In this document: piece after piece, positions 47,011 through 57,684 of the stretch
Numbering within the stretch: position 1 is the first letter of the stretch
Layout of the letters: every line of letters starts with the position of its first letter
DNA from: Lumbricus rubellus
Taxonomy: Eukaryota; Annelida; Clitellata; Crassiclitellata; Lumbricidae
Reading direction: 5' to 3'
Length of the DNA stretch: 64,000 bases
Assembly: GCA_945859605.1 (NCBI GenBank)
Contig: OX243822.1
Location: 2,339,997-2,403,996, forward strand
Notes under the pieces: model-generated
Told to the model about the DNA's origin: nothing
The model's input: the letters and a program-made list of their open reading frames with translations, nothing else
Database searches by the model: none
Program-made: the position numbers and the translations under genes

Positions 47011-47420
47011 AGGGACAAATTTAAGAGAGTGTTAAGCAAAAGTCAAATTAGGCTAAATGAAGATTTACCCTGTGTTCGGTGAATTTACCATGAGGAAGAG
47101 TGGAAGACCAAGGCAGATGCCAGGAAATACCGGGGGGAAATGTTTTGGAGGAAATCTTCTATACTCAACTTTATCATTAGGGTGGGGGGACTTTTTCCCC
47201 CGGCCCAAATTGGAAGCAGTCTGATTCCACCCCCCCCCCTGGCGTAGTAGGCCCTGCCTCTCGCTATCTCCCTACAGGTCTTTCACTCAAAACTGAAAAC
47301 ATTGCTCTTCCACAAATCATATCCTGATTCTTCCAACCCTCGGAGGCTAACCTGGGGTGTTTTTTTCACCCCACTGAAATTTTTTACTGCTTTGAAATTA
47401 TGCCATGCGCTTTTGTGTAT

Positions 47421-47792
47421 CTGATCATAGATGATATCGTCTACCGAGTAACAGAAGGACGTAAGTTGAAAAACTTCGATTGCAGATAATTGAGTTAGTA
47501 GTTTGACACTCTGTATCAAATCAGCTTTATTTTATAAGTAGGCTACGTGTCTGGTTGGTGACTAGACTTTAAAAACATGCAATTTTTAGCATACAACTTT
47601 TAATTTTAATGAAACACTCTTTAGCTGCAATATAAGTTCAGTGACGAAGATTTCGTCCCCCCCCCCAATTCTCCTGGCCGGAGAATTGGGGGAGACGAAG
47701 GAGTGGCCGAAGGAAAGAAAAACAGTTGATGACCTTTTTAACAAATAATTTAGTCCTCACGCTCAATTATTGGGTGGACGAATGCATGGGCC
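47421..47792. other. No recognisable gene; diverged hAT end
   Basis: It contains a G/C-tract inverted repeat (about 47657-47690). The last part (about 47750-47792), continuing at 48096, matches the subterminal sequence of the 26403-29176 family. Confidence 0.45.
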
Positions 47793-48095
47793 CAGGGCCG
47801 TGTTTAAGGTTTTTCGAGTGTCGGTGCAATGTGTTACAGCAGAGGCAGAGTCATGTTCGACAGTCTTACTAAATTAGTCACTTTACAAAAATCCTCTGTT
47901 CGATAGGCTAGCCTACATGGTTTGTCGGCTTTGGCGGGTCAATAAGCAAGCACGCAACGTCGGTGAACTTAGTGAAATTAAAGTTTTCTTACACTTATAC
48001 TGATTTTACAAAAGGTTTCAGTGACACTGATGCTCACCCGGCTCAGGGGCATTCGGTGCACCGCACCGAATGGACCTATGTTAAACACGGCCCTG
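47793..48095. mobile_element. hAT MITE, 303 bp
   Basis: Ends cagggccgtgtttaa and ttaaacacggccctg are perfect inverted repeats, flanked by the 8-bp duplication catgggcc (47785-47792 and 48096-48103). It inserted into a diverged copy of the 26403-type hAT end, which continues at 48096-48170 (gggaccgtccctctgtctcc, ccgccc). Confidence 0.9.
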
Positions 48096-48178
48096 CATGG
48101 GCCGTCCCCTCCCAACCACTACATTGGGGGAGGGACCGTCCCTCTGTCTCCCTTGGTCTCCGCCCATGTATAAGTCAA

Positions 48179-48450
48179 TTACGCCCTTTTGATTGTATAT
48201 CACGTCAGTATGGACAGAGACTTACGCCCTTCTATCGGCCATCCTTATCACTATAGATACAACACTTACGCCCGTCTGTTTCTTCAGAAAATGTCCGCTA
48301 TGTACTTACGCCCTTCGATTACTGCATGTTACATAGGTATGCACAATTGCACATGTCACTTGCGCCCGTTTTTTAATCCACATCATAATATCATACCGGA
48401 AGAGCAAAAAAAGAAGATGAATTTTTTAGATTTCTGTCAGTTACGCCCTT
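48179..48450 (+). repeat. Spaced TTACGCCC motif array
   Basis: The motif ttacgccc or one mismatch occurs at 48179, 48222, 48266, 48306, about 48360 (tgcgccc) and 48441, always on the same strand, separated by different sequences. Intervals are about 40-44 bp four times running, then wider. The function is unknown. Confidence 0.6.
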
Positions 48451-48483
48451 CTGTTACTCGGCAGACGATATTTGCCTAATTCC

Positions 48484-49189
48484 ACATTTAAATTTTTTTA
48501 ATCGAATGCACGGTAACGTGTCTGAAGTCAGACAATGGCCGTTGCTATTAATAATGTATTTGTGTTGAAGAGGTTTTGACGGTTATCTGCAGCCAATGCC
48601 GCTAAACTGATATCGTAATTGATATAAATGGATTGAAGATGATGATAGTGGTGAGGACAATGTAAAGTCTGTTGATTGTAGTGATGTCTCGGAGCCAGAT
48701 AATGTTGAAATCGATGATGTCATAGACCTAGCCTACGTGTTGCAACTTTTTATGTGGAAAGATTGTAACAAATGGTTACTCGTGTAAGCTTATAGGTGAC
48801 CGTAGACTCAACGATTGTGCTGATATTTTAACTTAGTTAGGTTTCATAGATTGTAAATTCCATGCTGAACTTGAATCAAATGCGTTGTTGATCAAACATG
48901 GTCTAGCATTATATCATAGGCCTAAAATGGTGTGTGGTGGAAAATATATCCAAGCTTATCCAAAATGTGATTTTTTTATAGGTTAGCCTCCGAGGGTTAA
49001 AAGTTGTTACACAGGCAAACTGTATTATAAAGATATGCGTGTTCATCAACTATATTTGGCAATTACCTGGTCTTAAATTAGTATTCACGAGAAACAATTA
49101 TTTTCAGAACTGGGGATCAATTTAAAAATTCGTCAAAGGCTTGATAATCAAACCACATGACAACATTTTCAAATTCAGGCTTCCAGCTT
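48484..49189. other. No recognisable gene
   Basis: AT-rich non-coding DNA with one TAGGCCTA (48917). No domain or repeat is recognised. Confidence 0.5.
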
Positions 49190-49197
49190 ACTGTTCG

Positions 49198-49523
49198 CAG
49201 GGGCGGATCTAGGGGGGCAATCCGGCCATGCCCCCTCCCCATCGAAAACTGCCATGGGACGTGCCCCCCCATTTGGTCTGAAATTAGCAATAGGAATATG
49301 GGTGTAATGGAAATTGGCCCCCCTCTATTCGGAAAATTGTACGGGATGTGGCCCCCCGTTCGGTTTTCAAGTTGGAGACTTAAAAAAAGGTCATCAACTT
49401 TTTGGCGGACGAAATGGTATGATTTTCCCGAAATTTTTTTGGGCAGATGACTAAAAAAAATTTCCCATCCAAAATCTAAGATTTTGGCCCCCCCCCCTTG
49501 AAACAGTTCTGGATACGCCACTG
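49198..49523. mobile_element. hAT MITE, 326 bp
   Basis: Ends caggggcggatctagg and ttctggatacgccactg are imperfect inverted repeats, flanked by the perfect 8-bp duplication actgttcg (49190-49197 and 49524-49531). Confidence 0.92.
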
Positions 49524-49531
49524 ACTGTTCG

Positions 49532-50264
49532 TAACCTAATAGAAGTCTAAACATGTTTGCGCAGTTGCGGCTTTACCTGCCTATTTTGCTCTTGACCTGC
49601 CTTTTCACCCGCCCAATTTTTCCTTTTTTATAGCTTCTTTACATTTAATTTCTTTGACCTGCCGAATGTGGCCCACTTTCTTGAAGCGACCTGCTGAAAT
49701 TGTGTCCCGATAGCTGCATTCATGCATATATGTATACATGCACATCCAGCTTCCATTTCTCAAGCTCTTGATCAGTTGCCTGTAGACCAGTTGTCGGTAG
49801 ACCAGTGTTCGTGACACCGAAATAAACAAGTGCTATAAGTTCATCGTATGTCACCATTACATTACGTCACTAAAAACCAGTGAATAAATACACGGCAAAC
49901 TGTGGAGGTGAATTAACCGACAAGGTAGACAGACGAAACCTGTGGCGGTGAATTAACCGACAAGTACCAAAATTTCTTATGGAAAAGGACACATCCCCTC
50001 CCCATACCATTTTTCCTTCTCGGCGCTACGCATGCTTCGGCGATGTATACTGGATGCTCTTTTGTCCACCCCTCCCCCAAACCAACTTCAGTCCCCACAC
50101 TAGAGGAGGGACCCTGATTACAATATATTGCCGACCGAGAAATGGGAGGAAAGAAGTTGGATTGAGCCCGGCTGCTTAGGGGGGGGGGTAGAAGCCCCTG
50201 ATTATAGTTGATAGGTCAGAGCAATACAGAGTGTCTGCAGCACGTATGATGAAGACAATAATAG
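49532..50264. other. No recognisable gene
   Basis: Contains a short direct repeat gcggtgaattaaccgacaag (about 49905-49925 and 49945-49965) and fragments resembling the gctggatga motif family near 49745. No coding sequence is supported. Confidence 0.45.
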
Positions 50265-50530
50265 GCTAATTATCACGTCGGATGATGATCACGTGCCATT
50301 AGAGTAGACCTAAACTACTATGTAGTTATATCGAGACGTGTGCCGAGTTCTCGTATTCGATTTGCTTCTGGATAAATGGTGCTCCGAATAGTATTTTCGC
50401 ACTCGCCTGAATAGTTGTTTTAAACCTTTGCGAAAAGTTAAAGCGATACATAGGCCTAAATTGCAGCGTATGTTATAATTGCGCCATATAAAATTAGCGC
50501 TTCGATGCGTAGCTTCATTTGCGATCTCGA
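50265..50530 (+). repeat. Short derivative of the 9705-13430 element
   Basis: The left half (to about 50390) matches 9705-9812 and the right half (from about 50391) matches 13276-13425, joined directly with the entire gag-like interior absent. This is either a solo terminal repeat or an internal-deletion derivative. It contains a TAGGCCTA at 50451 that the 13.3-kb copy lacks. Confidence 0.65.
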
Positions 50531-50588
50531 CTCTCCTTTTACGTCCGGTTTTCTGAATGAGATCGGCTGCGCATCGTATAATTAATAA

Positions 50589-50968
50589 TCTATATATATA
50601 TAAAAATGAAACTTTCCAATAGTTAGTAATTCAATCACGCCCAAAGTTACGTACCGATTGTTGTGAAAATTTACCAAAACCTTTCATTCCAATAGCACCG
50701 TGTCTTAAGATTTTTTTCCCCCGAAAAACCCCAATATTTTCCACAAAAAGTAAACTTTGCAATACGTTCGACCGCCATTTGCAAATTCAACAAAACTGTC
50801 AGATTTCAGAAAGTCCCCAAACACAGCAGACGAAACATCAATGAGGTTGCGTGCTGTGACGTCATAAGCGAGTCGCAAAAAAGGCCTTTCATCATTATTG
50901 GGCTCTATCATTGGGAGGGAGAGGGAAGGTCTTTTATGCCACAGCAAAGCGTGGCTGGGTACAGCTAG
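50589..50968 (+). mobile_element. Non-autonomous Helitron, 380 bp
   Basis: Starts TCTATATATATATAAAAATG and ends with a hairpin (gccacagcaaagcgtggc) followed by tgggtacagCTAG, inserted between A (50588) and T (50969) without target duplication, as Helitrons do. The repeat it sits in has an unoccupied relative at 32160-32305, where the same A|T junction is intact at 32179/32180. Confidence 0.92.
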
Positions 50969-51339
50969 TTATTAAATAAATCTTAAACTTGGTTGAGTTT
51001 CGTAAGATTTAACATCTAATGTATATTAAATGTTCTGAAAAACGAGTAAGTTGTCGTTTTTATCTTTTAGTAATGTTACCTACGCATTATAATTTATTAT
51101 TTCTGCAACAATTGCGAGGCAATAACGTTGCGTCTCATTCCCAACTGGCTAAAATTATTATTCTAAAGATTCACACCACTAAAATAATGATCATTTAAAA
51201 ATGCAAAGGTTTTTCAGAATATAATTTCGTGCTCTCAAAAACGCGACACTGATCTCTTATTTAACTTTCTTACAGCACAGGGTCTACATGAGGACAATAT
51301 AATATTATTATGTGCACTTTCGTATTTAATACCATCTAT
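50969..51339. repeat. Continuation of the 32160-type repeat, then unassigned
   Basis: To about 51095 this aligns with 32180-32305. The rest is AT-rich with no recognised feature. Confidence 0.6.
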
Positions 51340-51351
51340 TAAATTCTGTTT

Positions 51352-52131
51352 TGCCGACGATATTGACATAATAGCCAACTCGCAAGAAAGTTACAGGAAT
51401 TGACGGACAAGGTGGACGATAGTAGCAGGAGAATGGGATTGAAGATAAACGCGGAAAAAACAAAAACAGGGATATTTGGAAAACAACACAAGCAGCTGGA
51501 AGTGACTTTGGATGGCAGAATACTGGAGCAGGTCACGAAGTTTGTATACTTAGAAGGGATAATAACAGAAGATGAAAAATGTACGGAGGACATCAAGAAA
51601 AGGATCGGCCTAGCATGTGCGGTATTTGGTACACTTGGCAAAATGTGGATGACAAAGAGCATCTCGATTACAACCAAAATGAAACTCTATGAAACCTTAG
51701 TGGTACCGGTACTGCTGTATGATTCAGAGTGCTGGTGTCTGCGTAGAGAAGACGAGAGAAGATTGCTGGCGGCTGAAATGGGTTGTCTGAGGAGAATCAG
51801 GGGCAGAAGCAAAAGGGAAAGAATCAGAAACGAGAAGACAAGAGAAGAGCTGGGCGCAGAAGATACGGTTGTGGAAAAAATCAGAAAAAGAAGGCTCAGA
51901 TTGTTCGGTCATGTGGAGCTCATGGAGGGAAAAAGACTACCACTCGCGGCCCTGCACGGGCATACAGAAGGAGAGAGAAGCAGAGGAAGACAACCAAAGA
52001 CTTGGATGGACAACGTCAGAGAGGATCTGAAGATGATGGATATTAGTATGCCAAAAGCAAAGGATCTCATCAGAAATATACAAGTCTGAAGAAGTCATGA
52101 CTGACGGAAGAGAGAAAGAAGAAGGGAAGAC
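51352..52131 (+). mobile_element. 5'-truncated LINE, RT FADD box to C-terminus
   Basis: A 12-bp duplication, taaattctgttt, flanks the insert (51340-51351 and 52132-52143). The coding sequence begins inside the catalytic FADD box (51350-51361), shifts frame once near 51395, and continues to a stop at 52089: a thumb-like region (KKRIGLACAVFGTLGKMW, KLYETLVVPVLLYDSECWCL) and the C-terminus with GRQPKTWMDNVREDLK. A short 3' UTR follows. A recent but dead insertion. Confidence 0.9.
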
Positions 52132-53113
52132 TAAATTCTGTTTAATTACTAGAATTTTTGCCGAAAAATAGTTTGGACCACTTGTCATTTGCTTGCTCAG
52201 GTAGGCCTAATAAGAGCTGGTATGTAAATTTGATTTTCTTCAATAAACGAAATATATAGAGGTCTGTATAAATTTGGAATATAATTGAAAGCCGTCATAG
52301 TAAACAGGGCTTAATAACTTACTGTCACTCATTCACTGGTAATATTCGAACTCGACCGATTATAAGTGTCGTCAATTTTAAGTATGCTTTAGAATTCTTT
52401 TAATGCTATTATTTTCGCACAGCCTTTGGTAGGCGTGTGTAACAGTATCTCTACCTTCAGCTATGCAAGCCAATTGCATTTCCATTCTCTTACGCTCCTG
52501 ATTCGTGACCTTCGCCGCCGCACCATTGCTACCTCCAATTACAGCTCGATTACATATCCTGGATCATTCGATTGGAGCCCTTTGCTTTTGAGAATAGAGG
52601 ATATAATTATGCAGAATGGATCTTTTTGAGATGACGGCAGGACGGCTTCCCCAATAGGACAATTTCATAGGCCTACGGCGATGAACAGAAGAATGACATC
52701 GATAAAACCTGCACCAATGATGTAGAAGGGTTCGAGTTAACAGGATTTAGGAAGCGAGGTGAGAATGATCGGCAAAGGTCAGCAGGGTTGACGGGAATCA
52801 CATGTGGAATGGTGTGGAAAAAACCGAGACGAACATTAGCATACATACATTTAGGATCTGTGACATTCAAACACACAGTCACATGCTGCTTTTAAAAGTG
52901 TAATTACTGACATAATTATTGCTGCAATTTCTTGTAGAAATATTAATATTTGATTGGATAGGCTGTGGGAAAAGAAAACGAAGCTAAACGACCATCAACA
53001 GTTACTGTACACGCAACAGTACTGACGAATTCAATTCTAATATCTGCTTGACTTTGTTCCCAGGAACCATTCAGTTTTGGGTTCATAGTTTATAGGAGGC
53101 ATCGATTTCTAAA

Positions 53114-55003
53114 ATGGTTGTTTTCGCGAAACGACCCACAAGTTTGTTTGGTATTTATTGTCGGTGTTCCTGCGTCTGTGCGGTTTACATGATTGCCGTT
53201 ATTTTCCTCTTTGAAGTATATCTGCGAGAAACCGACTTTGAAGGAATTGCGAGATTATCTGTAAAAGAGCTTCGTGTGTCAAGCGTGGTTCTGCAGTCCG
53301 ATGTGATAACACAAAAAAGCCACAAGGTGAAGAAATTTATGGGAAATAGGAGCAGTATAATAGATCGGGACTTAGTCGGATACATATGGCCCAAGGCAGA
53401 CTCACTGGACGATCGTATCGTGAATCAAATGGATTTCATGAAGGAATATGCAGCTATCAGAGGAGACACTAGAATGAAAACTATTGTCCGAGTGGGGAAC
53501 TTCAACTTTGACCACTTGATGTGGAAGGATGGGCAGGAAGGACTCATCAAGGGCGAATGTCCAGTCAAGGACTGCATCTATTCTTCGGACAAACGTCTAG
53601 CGAAAGTGGCTGACGCTCTTCTTATCTCGGAATTCTCTGGCGACCTGCTGCAGTTCTATACTCCGAAACCTGCGCATCAGATCTGGATTACACAACATCT
53701 GGAACCTCCACATCACAATAGAATAAACACGAGTTCGTTAAGCGATCTGGTTAATTGGACGGCTAGCTATCGACATGATTCGACTTTAGTTCTTCAGTAC
53801 GGCGCATGGGAAAGGCGGAATGCGCCGGGTAGCGAGAGCTTGTTAAAAATCAACTTCGCCAAAGGAAAGAGGAAAAAGGTGGCTTGGTTTGTGAGCAACT
53901 GTGCTGATCCCAGAAACGGTCGTTTGCAATACGCGACCGAGCTGAAGAAGTACATCGCCGTGGACATTTACGGATCTTGCGGAAACCTGTCTTGTCCCAG
54001 ATTTGGTGGCAACGTGAGCTGCCAGGCCATGTTGAAGAGAGATTATAAATTCTATTTGTCGTTCGAGAATTCCAACTGTGTCGGGTACATAACTGAGAAG
54101 TTCCACTGGAACGCATTGGCGTGAGTATATAGGCCTACTTTAACACTTGGCTGTTTCTACATGACTAATAAATAACGATTGATGCTACAGTCAGTGCTTA
54201 AAGTGTTGGAAAATAAGTGCCTGGACGCCCCTTACCTTTCCAGTCTGTGCTGGCCAATAAGTGGCAGGACGGCTAAAACTGGGAGTCAGTGATCTGTCTA
54301 TTCAACGAAGCCAGATTTTTGAGATTGCGCAATGACTCAAATGAGTTATTCCAGAGTTGCAGGAGCACCAGCGCATCTTAATGTCAACAATGGCGAGTGT
54401 TATTGCAATCGTAGATTAGCGACACAAGTTCACAGATGAGTAATTCACTGATGTGACGGATTTTACGAATTCCTAGCACGTTTTTGACTTGTATCTATTT
54501 TATTTGCAAATAGATGTGTATTTCTTACTTATCTCACGGTTTAATATATGATTTACTGTTGTTTCACAAACAGAAACGACGTGGTTCCGATCGTGATGGG
54601 TGCCCGACCTCAGGACTACGCCTTTGCCGCACCACCCGGGTCCTACATACACGTCGACGACTTCGAAAGCCCACGCCACCTGGCCGACTATCTCAAGGTA
54701 CTCGACAGTAACGACACTCTCTACAACGAGTACTTCAAGTACAAACAACATTGGAAAGTAATGAGTTGGAGGAACTTGAGAGGTGGATACTGGTGTCGAC
54801 TTTGTGCACTGGTTCACCTAAAGGACGATGCTAACTATGTTCATTGGTACAAGGATTACAACAAGTGGTGGAACGGGGCGTGCTATGCCAGGCAGGATGG
54901 CAACAATACCTGGCAGACGTGGAGACCGCAGGGATACTGGAACAATGGAAGTCGTGCTGTAAATGTCAAGGATACTGTGGACAAAGAACTTGGCTACGAT
55001 TAG
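53114..55003 (+). CDS. Alpha-1,3-fucosyltransferase (GT10), copy 2; exons 53114-54120 and 54574-55003
   Basis: Paralogue of 3632-6111 with identical exon lengths (1007 and 430 nt), the same phase-2 GT-AG intron (donor at 54121, acceptor ending 54573) and 478 codons with no disruption. Same architecture: short cytoplasmic tail, anchor at about residues 15-36, stem, HQIWITQHLEPPHHN, the FENSNCVGYITEKFHWNALA motif and a Trp-rich C-terminus. About 27 residues differ from copy 1 (roughly 94% identity by eye), concentrated in the tail, anchor and stem. In the catalytic part changes include Phe to Trp in the GAxERR segment and Ala to Ser beside FENS. Both copies look intact and functional. Predicted role: GDP-fucose-dependent fucosylation in the Golgi, acceptor unknown. 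The shorter intron (453 versus 1043 bp) holds a MITE fragment. Confidence 0.93.
54192..54272. mobile_element. Truncated hAT MITE at an intron deletion junction
   Basis: 81 bp beginning cagtgcttaaagtgttgg matches one end of the 14722-14866 MITE (inverted). It stops abruptly at the point where copy-1 homology resumes (ctaaaactgggagtc). Copy 1 has about 670 bp instead of this piece. Confidence 0.8.
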
Positions 55004-55209
55004 TGTTAGACCTTGAGACAAAGAGCAACAAATTATCACTTTGTTTCTGCTTCCGGTTTGGGTTTAGCAAACCGCAACATTGCCATTGTTATAAACGTTT
55101 TGGTCGGATGGAATTTATTAGTATGCGTGATTCATATATGTGCAGTTCAACTTTAAGTACATGTACATGGTGAAGTATGGCCATTCTATGTATACGTGTA
55201 CAATAATTG

Positions 55210-56054
55210 AATACACGGGTGGAATAAAGCACTAAGTACAAAAAGTCATATCGAGTAAAATCGATTTGAAAATATAACAACAGTAACACTGGCTACCAAG
55301 GGAGGGTGGTGTGTTTTTTTGGGTTTGGTTTGAGATATCATAACTTGTAATACACCAATGGATTCAGCATTCATTTCTGCACAAAATGATGTATTTAGGT
55401 TTAAAATATATGACTGAACCTCGAAGTTATGAATTTTTTTCCATGAGCACCCGTAGATTTCACTAAGCGTGTACTTACACATAAGTAAAATGTTGGATTC
55501 TGATTTATGTAGCCTATACAAGAATAGTTCATATATAATAAAGTCAAATATTAAACTATAAAAACTAGTTATAAGTTTTTTTTAGGTACATTCAAAACAA
55601 AAAAACATGAATATCTATCGACAATCAATAGGAAACAAAGAAATTATGCCATTGTCGGTTTGCGTCGGACAAAAATCGACATTTTCACACATTTTAATTT
55701 ATTTTGAGCACTTCCTGTGTTCAAAAGACAAATTAATTGGTATGAAAATAGCCCTAAATCCCCTCTATAGAATGACATAATTTACTTCTCTTCAAAAATA
55801 AATTATGAATAGAAACTATATTTTACAAGTATTATCCTAACCGCATTCTTCCTTCGCTTCGTCTACGCGAGCTTCCATCTTTGTTTACGTCTGACTGATA
55901 GGGTGCTGCCATACGGCGAATGAAACGTTACTATTTACGGGAATTAATGATCATTAGTGCTTTCTTTCATAGATAAGGGACCAATGTACAGGAAACAAGC
56001 GAAAAGCGTATAAAAGAAATAATGGCACTTAGTGCTTTATTCCACCCGTGTATT
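55210..56054. mobile_element. TIR element with 9-bp duplication (845 bp)
   Basis: Perfect inverted ends of at least 27 bp start aatacacgggtggaataaag. The flanks caataattg (55201-55209) and caattattg (56055-56063) are a 9-bp duplication with one mismatch. Duplication copy 1 has the single unoccupied site caattatag at 6293-6301. A 9-bp duplication suggests a Mutator-like element. No transposase is seen. Confidence 0.85.
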
Positions 56055-56189
56055 CAATTATTGTATGGTTGTTTGATAACGGTCTTAACTGTAAAAAGCT
56101 AGATGTTCGGGACTTTATGAAAACGTCTCTCATACTAGAGAAATGAATGTTATTATTACTACAGAAGCAACAACTGTTTTGTTGTCAAA

Positions 56190-56356
56190 AAGACTTAAAA
56201 TGAATGATTCAATGAATAAGTGAACGAATGAATGAACGAACGAATGATGAATGAATGAATAAATGAATGAATGAATGAACGAACGAACGAACGAACGAAC
56301 GAATGAATGAATGAATGAATGAATGGATAAATGAATGAATGAATGAATGAATGAAT
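56190..56356 (+). repeat. (ATGA/ACGA)n microsatellite
   Basis: Expanded version of the copy-1 microsatellite at 6450-6520, with a run of GAAC units. Confidence 0.9.
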
Positions 56357-56453
56357 CTCTGTTGTGTAGGGACCTTCTGCAAGACATTTTTCGCTTATAT
56401 ATGCTTCTCATGCATATGTATGTAGTTCTACATTGCCGGAGCAGCTGCGGGAT

Positions 56454-56779
56454 GCATATACCCGAATCCCAAGTCGTAGAGCACTTAAGAGATATTTTAT
56501 TTCCGTAAACTGGAAGTATCATTAGAAGCCGGATGAGCATATTAATTAACAGAAGTAGAAGTTGGATGAGCGACGAAATCATGAATTTAATGCCAAATTG
56601 TAACCGTAGAACTAGAGGCTGGATGAACGATCAAAATATTTTTAGTTGAAGTAGAAGTTGGATGAATATCGGAACTGTGATATAGTAGAATTAGAAGTTG
56701 GATGCGCGATGAAAAAATGACTAAAACATGTTTTAAATAATTTTACATTGCTATACGGCTTGAGATTCGGGAATTATGC
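56454..56779. mobile_element. TIR element, 326 bp, with gctggatga repeats
   Basis: Imperfect inverted ends gcatatacccgaatc and gattcgggaattatgc are flanked by ctgcgggat (56445-56453) and ctgctggat (56780-56788). Copy 1 keeps the unoccupied ctgcgggat at 6608-6616. The interior is built of degenerate units of the type agaagttggatgaa, as in the foldback repeats at 1-240 and 21524-22090. Confidence 0.8.
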
Positions 56780-57545
56780 CTGCTGGATTTGTAAGTAGCT
56801 GCTATCGCCACCTATCGAATGTGTAGGTTATTAAAACTCTTCACCGCCTCGTTCACTTCCAATGTTCAACGACCCGTCATGGTTGCCAGAGGGCTGCTGA
56901 CTTCTGCCCTATCTTTCATTGGTCAGAAGGAAAATTACGTGGTGGTATTTGCAGTTTTTACGTCACTGTGTGGTAACAAAGACTGTTAGCGACGCCCTCC
57001 TCCTTTATCCAGGCTGGGGACTGGCACTGGCAGAGTGCAACCAGTGGCGGAGTTCTTTTCCACCGTTATGCGTCGCACAAAGTAAAGGTGTCCTATGATA
57101 ATTATCTATGTGACAAATTATTGTGCGCAACAGTTGTCACCTAGGTAAGGCTAGTTACTGACTAACTTACTTTTCAAAACCGGGTCAGTTCAGATTAGAG
57201 ACGCTCTATCTATCAAAGCAACCGAACACCAATCTAAAAAAATTGTGTTTGTAAACCCAATGATAGACAGACAGACACACAGACAGACACACGGACATAC
57301 AAACAAAGAGACACTGACAAGAGAAGATACATACAGAGTCCAGCGTTTCTCCGTATGTGTCTGTGAGTGACTTTTTTTACCGTCTATCTGTCCGTTCTGT
57401 CTGCCAGTTTGTTTGTCTGTCTGCTTGTCTGCCTGCTTGTCTGCCTGTTTACCAGTCTGCCTATCTGTGTTTATGTCTTCTGGCTGTCTACCACTACGTT
57501 GATTTTCTACTTATGTCTGTCTCTGTCTGTCTGTCTGTCCGTTAA

Positions 57546-57652
57546 CTAGACAGGAGGAGGAGGAGGGGGAAGAGGTGGAGGAGGAAGAAGAGGAGGAGGA
57601 GGAAGAGAAGGAGGAGGAAGAAGAGGAGGAGGAGGAAGAGGAGAAGGAGGAA

Positions 57653-57684
<32 letters not shown>

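Larger units (their letters stand above)
44650..47256. mobile_element. hAT-like element inside the LINE (2607 bp)
   Basis: Ends caggggacctactacccc and ggcgtagtaggccctg are imperfect inverted repeats flanked by the perfect 8-bp duplication cctctcgc (44642-44649 and 47257-47264). The LINE 3' region continues directly after it. Several further insertions lie inside, and no hAT transposase is recognised. Confidence 0.85.
42100..47420 (+). mobile_element. L2/CR1-like LINE, long copy with nested insertions
   Basis: It starts within about 30 bp of the GT14 stop codon. Frames with frameshifts encode the end of an APE-type endonuclease (HTFDLIITSFLSRLSP), then reverse transcriptase with [38 protein letters not shown] and the catalytic [12 protein letters not shown] (about 43826-43862), then ITPVLKSLNWLKIRERIEYK. 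The element is interrupted at 43202-43371 and 44650-47256 and resumes at 47257. Inactive. Confidence 0.85.
52510..57540 (+). repeat. Segmental duplication, copy 2
   Basis: Collinear with about 2840-7905. It lacks the SINE insertions of copy 1, has a ~670-bp intron deletion, and gained elements at 55210-56054 and 56454-56779. Exons are near-identical to copy 1. Confidence 0.85.

Noticed and set aside
48179..48450. CRISPR-like array
   Set aside because: The repeat is only about 8-10 bp with uneven spacing, and the genome is animal.
52668..52675. A sixth TA versus TAGGCCTA case in the duplication
   Set aside because: The alignment with copy 1 near 2955 is ambiguous at this point, so it was not counted as evidence.
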